This document shows, piece after piece, positions 48,613 to 55,993 of a DNA stretch of 64,000 nucleotides. Position 1 is the first letter of the stretch. Every line of letters starts with the position of its first letter. A program made the translations under genes and the position numbers. The notes beneath the pieces are model-generated. The model was not told the origin of the DNA, searched no databases, and saw nothing but the letters and a program-made list of their open reading frames with translations. Origin of the DNA: Elusimicrobia bacterium RIFOXYA12_FULL_51_18 (GTDB lineage: Bacteria; Elusimicrobiota; Elusimicrobia; Elusimicrobiales; UBA9959); contig MGVA01000033.1 in NCBI GenBank assembly GCA_001800245.1, positions 1 to 64,000 of the forward strand. The letters run 5' to 3'.

Positions 48613-49503
48613 ATGAGCGAATTAACCAATTTTCTCGATAATCGGTATCCGGCACGTTTATCGGATCGTCTGCTGATTATCGCTGACATTGAAAAGATAT
48701 GGGGAGAATTCAAACCCTATGCGGAGACCACTTGCCTAACAGAATTTACCAGTGGTGACGAGGATAAATTCCGACAGCGGTATTGGGAAATACTTCTTGG
48801 TTCCTACCTCTTACGAGCGGGTCTGAAGCTTTCACCTCCCTCCAAAGCCGGAGGCCCAGACTTTAGAATAGAACATAATGGGCGTGTAATATGGGTTGAG
48901 GCAATTGCGCCTGGTCGTGGTATAAAGAACAATCAAGTGCCGGACATTGTTCCGAGCCCTGGCCCAGCGAACAAAGTCCCCTCGGATAAGATTCTGCTCC
49001 GCTATACAACTGCAATCGACACAAAATTTAAGAAGTATGTGAGCTATTTGGACAACAAAATTGTTAAGCCAAGCGAAGTATTTATTATTGCCGTAAATTA
49101 TTCCCAATCCAGATGTTTCAGTTTTAAAGGTAAATCAACTTACCCGGCAATACTTCAAGCCGTTTATCCTATAGGGGATCTAAAATTACACAAGGATGGT
49201 TCTCAGAGCATCACATATAGGGATAAAATTGTTAATGAGAACCAGGCTGAGATAGATACTGCTTTTTTTCTTAACCTGCGGCATTCAGGTATCACAGCTG
49301 TTTTATCTACAAGCCGTGATGAATATCATATATGTAATAAACCCCCGACACCAATAATCCTGGTGCCCAATAAACTGGCCGCAAACCCATTACGTCCATC
49401 GCCCATTAAAGTTGATTGTGAATATCGGCTTGAGGATATTCCTAATGGATATAGACTTTGCTGTTCGGCCCCATCCAGTCAGTTGGAGGCCCTTTGGGAA
49501 TAA
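48613..49503 (+). CDS. Hypothetical protein, possible PD-(D/E)XK-like nuclease
   Basis: SKAGGPDFRIEHNGRVIWVEAIAPGRG resembles D...ExxA nuclease core. Confidence 0.5.
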   Translation: MSELTNFLDNRYPARLSDRLLIIADIEKIWGEFKPYAETTCLTEFTSGDEDKFRQRYWEILLGSYLLRAGLKLSPPSKAGGPDFRIEHNGRVIWVEAIAPGRGIKNNQVPDIVPSPGPANKVPSDKILLRYTTAIDTKFKKYVSYLDNKIVKPSEVFIIAVNYSQSRCFSFKGKSTYPAILQAVYPIGDLKLHKDGSQSITYRDKIVNENQAEIDTAFFLNLRHSGITAVLSTSRDEYHICNKPPTPIILVPNKLAANPLRPSPIKVDCEYRLEDIPNGYRLCCSAPSSQLEALWE

Positions 49504-49515
49504 AGGCGTGATTAT

Positions 49516-50538
49516 ATGAATAAATCCGAAATCATAATTTATAACACCGAAGACGGGAAAAGCCGGATACAGGTGCGGCTTGAGGACGGCACGGTGTGGC
49601 TCTCGCAAAAACTTATTGCCGAACTCTTCCAGGTTGCCGTCCATACTGTAAATGAGCATATTAAAAATATCTATGCCGAGGGCGAGGTCCCCAATGAGGC
49701 AACTATTCGGAATTTCCGAATAGTTCAAAAAGAAGGCTCAAGGGAAGTGGCCAGGGATGTTGAATTTTACAATCTGGACCTGATTATGGCGGTTGGCTAT
49801 AGGGTGCGTTCTGAAAGAGGCATTCAGTTCCGCAGGTGGGCCACGGAAAGACTTAAAGAATACATCGTTAAGGGATTCGTCATTGATAATGAGAGGCTTA
49901 AGGAGCCCGGCGGCCTTGATTATTTTGACGATCTGCTTGAGCAGATTCGCGATATCCGTGCCTCTGAAAAACGGTTTTATCAGAAAATACGGGATATTTA
50001 CAAACTTTCAATAGATTACAGGCCGGATGCAGAGGAAACGCATGAATTTTTTCAGATAGTTCAAAACAAACTGCATTGGGCGGTTGCCGGGCATACCGCC
50101 GCCGAAATAATTCATGGCCGGGCAAACGCTAATAAGCCCAATATGGGCTTAACGAGCTGGAAAGGTTCAAAGGTCCGTCGTGGTGATGTTACTGTGGCCA
50201 AAAATTATCTTGTCGGGGATGAGATAAAACAACTTAATAAAATTGTCAACATGTATCTTGATTATGCGGAAGAGCAGGCCCGCCGCCGCAAGGTGCTTTA
50301 TATGAAGGATTGGCGCGAGAAGTTGGACGGTTTCCTAAAATTCCATGAGCACGAAATATTAAAAGACGCCGGCAGAGTTTCGATGGAGGTTGCTCAAAAT
50401 CTGGCGCTTGCAGAATACGACAAATTCAATGCCCACCGGATTGCCTTGGAGGCTGACGCGGAAAATGAGCTTGAGAAACAGGTTAAGCGGATTGAACACA
50501 AATCCAGAAAGCCCAAGAAAAAAGGCAACGAGGATTAG
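49516..50538 (+). CDS. rhuM: RhuM family protein
   Basis: VWLSQKLIAELFQVAVHTVNEHIKNIYAEGE...YNLDLIMAVGYRVRSERGIQFRRWATERLKEYIVKGFVIDNERLK. Confidence 0.88.
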   Translation: MNKSEIIIYNTEDGKSRIQVRLEDGTVWLSQKLIAELFQVAVHTVNEHIKNIYAEGEVPNEATIRNFRIVQKEGSREVARDVEFYNLDLIMAVGYRVRSERGIQFRRWATERLKEYIVKGFVIDNERLKEPGGLDYFDDLLEQIRDIRASEKRFYQKIRDIYKLSIDYRPDAEETHEFFQIVQNKLHWAVAGHTAAEIIHGRANANKPNMGLTSWKGSKVRRGDVTVAKNYLVGDEIKQLNKIVNMYLDYAEEQARRRKVLYMKDWREKLDGFLKFHEHEILKDAGRVSMEVAQNLALAEYDKFNAHRIALEADAENELEKQVKRIEHKSRKPKKKGNED

Positions 50539-50600
50539 AAATTTATTATTTGACGAAAACTTGAGTAGTATGGCAGGACCTTATAACGAATAAGATTGAT

Positions 50601-50955
50601 GCGCGCGGGAAATAATTTTCTGCGTTGGCCGCTTGAGGCGCATAGCGCTTGTTGCGGCACGGGCACAGCCCAGTACGGACGCCGAAGGCGGACGGGAGCG
50701 GCCAGCAGGCCGCGCATAAGGAGGTGATGAGTATGATAAACACCTCTTTTCTGCTGGAGCAGAGCGAGCCCGGAGCCGGCCGCCAAAAGCGGCCGGCGTG
50801 TGGGCGAGCCTGCGAACTTCCTTGCGGCAAGCGTGGGAGGCCGCGCGGCGTGGCCGACCGCGCGACATCCCGCGGATAGGCTTCCCCGGACCGCAGATCC
50901 AGGGGGAAAGCGGAATCTATATAGTTTCCTCGGGATGTTTTGCGCGAAGAAGGTT
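50601..50955 (+). repeat. Right copy of large structured inverted repeat flanking the accessory island
   Basis: Inverted, diverged homolog of 46161-46470; contains SD-like aaggaggtga before ATGATAAAC. Confidence 0.85.
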
Positions 50956-50980
50956 CGAACTTTATCCTGAAAGCTCCGGA

Positions 50981-51018
50981 TTTAAAAAGCCCGACTAAAT
51001 TTAGTCGGGCTTTTTAAA
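50981..51018. terminator. Bidirectional intrinsic terminator
   Basis: tttaaaaagcccgactaaa / tttagtcgggctttttaaa, perfect 38-bp palindrome. Confidence 0.9.
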
Positions 51019-51021
51019 TAC

Positions 51022-51108
51022 GGAGAGGGAGGGATTCGAACCCTCGAAGCACTTTTGGCGCTTACAGACTTTCCAGGTCTGCGCCTTCAACCACTCGGCC
51101 ACCTCTCC
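51022..51108 (-). tRNA. tRNA-Ser (GGA)
   Basis: GGAGAGGTGGCCGAGTGGTTGAAGGCGCAGACCTGGAAAGTCTG...GGTTCGAATCCCTCCCTCTCC. Confidence 0.95.
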
Positions 51109-51109
51109 A

Positions 51110-51204
51110 CTTGTCGCACCCCGCGCTAAACACATGCGCGGGGCGGATTACGCCGGGCTTTATAAGGTGACGCCCGGTGCTCCACAAGGAGGGCTCTGCC
51201 CTCC
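51110..51204. repeat. 95-bp direct repeat, copy 1
   Basis: 93/95 identical to 51302-51396 by eye. Confidence 0.95.
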
Positions 51205-51301
51205 GTTTCATCGTCGCTTACTCCCTGCGCTTCGCTTGGTCGTTACGCTGAACCTCCCGGAGTGGAAATCTCTTTAATAAAATTGTATCCATTTCTTCAT
51301 G

Positions 51302-51396
51302 CTTGTCGGACCCCGCGCTAAACACATGCGCGGGGCGGATTACGCCGGGCTTTATAAGGTGACGCCCGGTGCTTCACAAGGAGGGCTCTGCCCTCC
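51302..51396. repeat. 95-bp direct repeat, copy 2
   Basis: Differs from copy 1 at two positions. Confidence 0.95.
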
Positions 51397-51436
51397 ATTC
51401 AACCGGCACTTGCTTCCCATCTTTGCAAAATCATAT

Positions 51437-51519
51437 GGTTGGGGAAGGATTCGAACCTTCGTAGGACGTAGTCCGCTGGTTTTACAGACCAGTGCATTTG
51501 ACCGCTCTGCCACCCAACC
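51437..51519 (-). tRNA. tRNA-Tyr (GTA)
   Basis: GGTTGGGTGGCAGAGCGGTCAAATGCACTGGTCTGTAAAACCAG...GGTTCGAATCCTTCCCCAACC. Confidence 0.95.
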
Positions 51520-51744
51520 GTTTGTTTTACCCTTGCGATACCACCTTAAGGGCGGATTTCCTTTTACTGTTGAATAGTATAGCAAAAAATAAATACCTGA
51601 AAATGCCGGATTCTCCGCCCCCTCCAGGTCGGGGCCCGGTAGTTCCGCAAAAATAGTATAATTAAAGAAGTATTAATAAAACTTATAACCTTTAACCTTT
51701 TCAGCCGCCTATTGTCGTCGTCCTTTTCGCGGGCAGGAGAATGT

Positions 51745-51978
51745 ATGTGCATCGCAGTACCCGGAAAAATACTTTCCATTGAAAATAATACCGCTGAGGT
51801 AAATTTCAGCGGGGCAAAAAGAAAAGTGGCGCTTGATCTGGTGCCCGGCGCCGGAAAAGGCGACTATGTCCTTGTCCACGCCGGATTCGCCATCACCGTG
51901 GTGGAGCAATCCGAAGCGGAAATAACTCTTAAACTTTTTGAGGAGATTTACAGCCGTGAAGACCTTAAGAAGCTCTAA
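51745..51978 (+). CDS. hypC: Hydrogenase maturation chaperone HypC
   Basis: MCIAVPGKILSIENNTAEVNFSGAKRKVALDLVPGAGKGDYVLVHAGFAI. Confidence 0.95.
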   Translation: MCIAVPGKILSIENNTAEVNFSGAKRKVALDLVPGAGKGDYVLVHAGFAITVVEQSEAEITLKLFEEIYSREDLKKL

Positions 51979-53086
51979 CCGTTTTGAATCCCCTCTTTGG
52001 CGCGACAAGTCGCTGGCCGCTTCGGCGCTTGAGGAAATGCGGCGCCTGGCGGCGGCCGCCGCCGCGCATACTGGCAGGGATACGGCCATAATGGAGGTCT
52101 GCGGCTCGCACACGATGGCCATAGCGGCCAGTGGTATGCGCCGTCTTTTTCCCAAAGGTCTGAAAATGCTTTCGGGGCCCGGCTGCCCTGTCTGCGTCAC
52201 CGCGCAGGGTGATATAGATCTGATCCTTGAACTGGCCGCGCGTCCCGGAGTCACCATAGCCACTTTCGGAGACATGCTCAAGGTGAAAGGCTCCGGCGGC
52301 CTGGACCTCCAGTCAATGCGTGAGAAAGGGGCATCGGTAAACGTGGTGTACTCGCCCATGGACGCTCTGGAACTGGCGCGGGAAAACACCATGCGGCAGG
52401 TGGTTTTTGTCGGTGTGGGCTTCGAAACTACCGCGCCCGTGATAGCCGGCACGGTGCTGCGCGCCAGGGCCGGAAAAGTTGAGAATTTTTCCGTGATCCC
52501 GCTTTTTAAGCTGGTCCCGCCGGCTTTGGAACTTCTGTTGAAGGATCCCAGCCATAGTATTTCCGGTTTCATGCTGCCCGGCCATGTCAGCGCCATCATC
52601 GGACTCAAACCTTACCGGTTTGTGGCCGCGAAATACTCGGTCCCGTGCGTGGTGACGGGGTTTGAGCCGCTGGATATCCTTACCGGCATCAATATGCTGC
52701 TCCGACAGATCGTTTCAGGCAGCCCGGCCGTAGAATCCGAATACGACCGCGTGGTTAAGTCCGAAGGCAATCCGCGGGCTTTGGAAATAATGCGGGAAGT
52801 TTTTTCCGTTACCGGCGCCCGCTGGCGTTCCATAGGTTTGATAGAAGGATCCGGATTAGGTTTTAGCCGCGCATTCGCCGGATTTGACGCCGTGAGGCGT
52901 TTTAAATTGTCTTACCGCGCCGCGCCGGAACCGAAAGGCTGCATCTGCGGAAGCGTTCTGATGGGGAAAGCCCTGCCCGCCGATTGCGCGCTTTTCGGCA
53001 AAGCATGTTCGCCGTCTAATGCGGTGGGGCCCTGCATGGTCTCTTCAGAGGGTGCGTGCGCGGCCTGGTTCAAATACGGAGGATGA
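51956..53086 (+). CDS. hypD: Hydrogenase maturation protein HypD
   Basis: IMEVCGSHTMAI; LSGPGCPVCVTAQGDID; FMLPGHVSAIIGLKPY; GTG start at 51956 preferred over 51938. Confidence 0.95.
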   Translation: MKTLRSSNRFESPLWRDKSLAASALEEMRRLAAAAAAHTGRDTAIMEVCGSHTMAIAASGMRRLFPKGLKMLSGPGCPVCVTAQGDIDLILELAARPGVTIATFGDMLKVKGSGGLDLQSMREKGASVNVVYSPMDALELARENTMRQVVFVGVGFETTAPVIAGTVLRARAGKVENFSVIPLFKLVPPALELLLKDPSHSISGFMLPGHVSAIIGLKPYRFVAAKYSVPCVVTGFEPLDILTGINMLLRQIVSGSPAVESEYDRVVKSEGNPRALEIMREVFSVTGARWRSIGLIEGSGLGFSRAFAGFDAVRRFKLSYRAAPEPKGCICGSVLMGKALPADCALFGKACSPSNAVGPCMVSSEGACAAWFKYGG

Positions 53087-53177
53087 AAAAACGGTTTAAG
53101 GCCGCAGGCGGCAGGTAGCGGGTTTTAGATCCGCTTCCATTGCAACCTGTAACCCGGCCTTTTGACCTTCACTGATT

Positions 53178-54089
53178 ATGAACATTGAAACTTTAAAAGT
53201 TTTCAGAGACCTGGTGGATACCGACAGCTTCTCAAAGACCGCGGAACTTAATTATATCTCGCAGTCGGCCGTAAGCCAGCAGGTGAAAAAATTGGAACTG
53301 GTCCTTCGTTGCAGGCTGTTCAACCGGGTGGCCAATAAGATAGCGCTCACTTCCTGCGGAGAGAAGTTTTATGAAACTTCCAAGAGAGTGGTCCTGCTTT
53401 ATGAGAATTCCCTGGTCAGCATCAAGCAGCTTTCCGCTTCAACGGCTTCTGAGGAAATAAGGATCTCCACTATTTACAGCGTCGGAGTTTATCTGTTGCA
53501 GGATTATATTAAAAAGTTTATGACCGACTACCCCAGCACCAAGGTGAGCGTGGAGTACCGCCAGTTCTCGCAGATCCATGGCGATATCGTTTCCGGCCGC
53601 GCGGATTTCGGCATCATGGCCTGCCCTTACCGCAAACTGTCGGGTATCACCATGCTTCCTATCGGCGAAGATGAGATGGTGCTTCTGACCGGTATGGGGG
53701 ATAAATTGGCCCAGAAACGATCGGTGGCGGTGCGCGAAGTCGCCGGCCGGGACTTTATTTTTTTTGACAAAGTCGTCCCATCCAGAAAATATGTGGATAT
53801 TTTCCTGAAAGAGCACGGAGTGAAGGTTAATATAAAGATGGAACTGGATAACATAGAGACCATAAAGACCGCCGTCTCTTCCGGGGTGGGGCTTTCCATT
53901 CTCCCGCTTTCGGCTATACGGGAGGATGAACGGGAGAGTAAACTGCATATCGTCCGGTTTACGGACGCGGAGGTTTCAAGGGCGCTATACCTGATTTATA
54001 ATAAGTCGCGCAAGCTTCCGGCTTCCGCTAAAGCTTTTCTGGAAATACTCCTAAAAAATTATAAACCTGTCGCGCCGGTTAAGGGCTGA
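53178..54089 (+). CDS. LysR family transcriptional regulator
   Basis: LKVFRDLVDTDSFSKTAELNYISQSAVSQQVKKLELVLRCRLFNR. Confidence 0.93.
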   Translation: MNIETLKVFRDLVDTDSFSKTAELNYISQSAVSQQVKKLELVLRCRLFNRVANKIALTSCGEKFYETSKRVVLLYENSLVSIKQLSASTASEEIRISTIYSVGVYLLQDYIKKFMTDYPSTKVSVEYRQFSQIHGDIVSGRADFGIMACPYRKLSGITMLPIGEDEMVLLTGMGDKLAQKRSVAVREVAGRDFIFFDKVVPSRKYVDIFLKEHGVKVNIKMELDNIETIKTAVSSGVGLSILPLSAIREDERESKLHIVRFTDAEVSRALYLIYNKSRKLPASAKAFLEILLKNYKPVAPVKG

Positions 54090-54090
54090 T

Positions 54091-55104
54091 ATGATTTTTG
54101 AAAAAAATGTAAAGCTCGGGCATGGGAGCGGCGGTCGTATGACGCATGAGCTCATAGAGCGCCTGTTTCTCAAAACCTTCTATAATCCGGCTCTGGCGCC
54201 CCTTGAGGACGCCGCCGAGATCCGCGCGGGCAAAGAGCGCCTGGCTTTCACCACTGATTCTTACGTGGTGGACCCGCTTGAGTTCCCCGGCGCGGACATC
54301 GGACGCATCTCCGTCTGCGGGACCGTGAACGACCTTGCGGTGAAGGGCGCTAAACCTTTAGCCGTTTCGGCCGGGTTCATTATAGAGGAGGGGTTTCCTC
54401 TTTCCCGGCTTAAGAAGATTGTCAGTTCTATGCAAAAAGCCGCTCTGGAGGCCGGCGTCCGCGTAGTCACCGGGGACACTAAGGTTGTGGAAAAAGGCAA
54501 GGCCGACAAGCTTTTTATAAATACTTCCGGAGTCGGGCTTATTCCGAAGGGGCGGAGACTTTCTTCGGCCTTTATCCGCCACGGAGACGCTGTCATCCTC
54601 AGCGGCCGCCTGGCCGATCATGGTGTGGCGGTCATGAACGCGCGCAGCCGCCTGGGCCTTTCCGGAGATATTAAAAGCGACGCCGCGCCGCTTAACGCCA
54701 TGATAGCGCGCGCCCTCAAAGCTTCAGCGAATATAAGAGCTATCCGTGATATTACACGGGGGGGCTTGGGCACCGTTTTGAATGAAGCCGCTTTTGCCAG
54801 CGGGACCATTATAGAGATAGAAGAAAATTCTATCCCGGTAAGGCCGGCGGTGGAAAACGCCTGCCGTCTGCTGGGACTGGACCCGCTCTATGTGGCTAAT
54901 GAGGGGAAGGCTGTGTTTTTTGCCGCCGCCGCCGACGCGCCCGGAATAATTTCGGCCCTGCGCGCCGGCGAATATGGACGAGAAGCCTGCATTATCGGCC
55001 GGGTATTAAAAGACAAAAAGCCGCAGGTGCGTCTTAAAACATCGATAGGCGGGACCCGCCTTGTAATGATGCTTGAAGGTGAACAACTCCCCAGGATCTG
55101 CTGA
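54091..55104 (+). CDS. hypE: Hydrogenase maturation protein HypE
   Basis: LGHGSGGRMTHELIERLF; FTTDSYVVDPLEFPGADIG; C-terminal PRIC. Confidence 0.95.
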   Translation: MIFEKNVKLGHGSGGRMTHELIERLFLKTFYNPALAPLEDAAEIRAGKERLAFTTDSYVVDPLEFPGADIGRISVCGTVNDLAVKGAKPLAVSAGFIIEEGFPLSRLKKIVSSMQKAALEAGVRVVTGDTKVVEKGKADKLFINTSGVGLIPKGRRLSSAFIRHGDAVILSGRLADHGVAVMNARSRLGLSGDIKSDAAPLNAMIARALKASANIRAIRDITRGGLGTVLNEAAFASGTIIEIEENSIPVRPAVENACRLLGLDPLYVANEGKAVFFAAAADAPGIISALRAGEYGREACIIGRVLKDKKPQVRLKTSIGGTRLVMMLEGEQLPRIC

Positions 55105-55919
55105 TGAAAAAGGCTTTATACTGGGTGTTGAGCCTGACGATAACTTTGGTTTTTGCCGTTTTCCAGCGTGTGACAGGTCCCACCTACCCCCTTAAGAATA
55201 AAGTATTCCCGGACGGAACCGCGGCTGTTTCCTTCCGTTTGCCCAGGAGCTGCACTATAGGGGGGAAAGACTGTCTTATAAAGATAGACTCTCCGGAAAA
55301 AATAAAGGGATATGTTTCCTGGCGGCGCTATCCGGCCGGAGACTCCTGGACCAAAACAGAAATGCTGTACCGGGACGGGCTGCTGTCGGCGGGGCTGCCG
55401 GACCAGCCGCCGGCCGGAAAGCTGGAGTACAGGGTTTTTATAAAGCGCGAAAAAGGCGATCTGGAATTATACGCAAAGCCGGTGGTGGCCAGGTTTAAAG
55501 GGGTTGTTCCGGCGGCAATACTTATTCCGCACGTACTGTTTATGTTCCTTTTTATGTTGTTTTCGGTGCGCATCTTTATAACCGTTTTCACCATGGATAC
55601 TGTAATAAAGCACGCCGTAGTACTCAATATCCTATTCCTTATATTGGGCGGGTTCGTTTTGGGCCCGCTTACCCAGTTCTATGCTTTCGGCGCTTACTGG
55701 ACGGGCTGGCCCTTCGGCCATGACCTGACTGACAATAAAACATTGGTGATGCTGGCGTTCTGGTTAGCCGCGCTTTACGCGATCTTCAGGGCCGGGAATC
55801 CGAAGCCCTGGCTTTTAGCCGCCTTCTCCGTAACCGCGTTGGTTTACCTGGTGCCGCACAGCCTTTTCGGCAGCGAACTGGATTATTCCCAAAACCAGGT
55901 GACTAACGGTCGGAAATAG
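55104..55919 (+). CDS. Hypothetical membrane protein
   Basis: Several C-terminal TM segments; start overlaps hypE stop. Confidence 0.7.
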   Translation: MKKALYWVLSLTITLVFAVFQRVTGPTYPLKNKVFPDGTAAVSFRLPRSCTIGGKDCLIKIDSPEKIKGYVSWRRYPAGDSWTKTEMLYRDGLLSAGLPDQPPAGKLEYRVFIKREKGDLELYAKPVVARFKGVVPAAILIPHVLFMFLFMLFSVRIFITVFTMDTVIKHAVVLNILFLILGGFVLGPLTQFYAFGAYWTGWPFGHDLTDNKTLVMLAFWLAALYAIFRAGNPKPWLLAAFSVTALVYLVPHSLFGSELDYSQNQVTNGRK

Positions 55920-55993
55920 ACCGCTGAAAACTGGAAACATGGTTGCAGCGCCGTTCCGCAAAATCTCTGATCCCGGAACCTGCTATAAAATTT

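Noticed and set aside
50649-50879. ORFs 50649-50879 (+) and 46235-46477 (-) as genes within the flanking repeats
   Set aside because: Frames downstream of the conserved ATG differ between the two repeat copies because of an indel, and compositions are repeat-like. A structured RNA or repeat is more likely.
46161-51108. Integrase-mediated tRNA-Ser genomic island
   Set aside because: No integrase found, and I could not find a duplicated tRNA 3' end (att site) on the far side. Proximity alone is not sufficient.
51110-51396. CRISPR array
   Set aside because: Only two 95-bp copies, far too long and too few for CRISPR repeats, and no cas genes are present.
53178-54089. LysR regulator as part of a biosynthetic or transport locus
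   Set aside because: Flanked on both sides by hyp genes on the same strand; no transport or biosynthetic genes adjacent.
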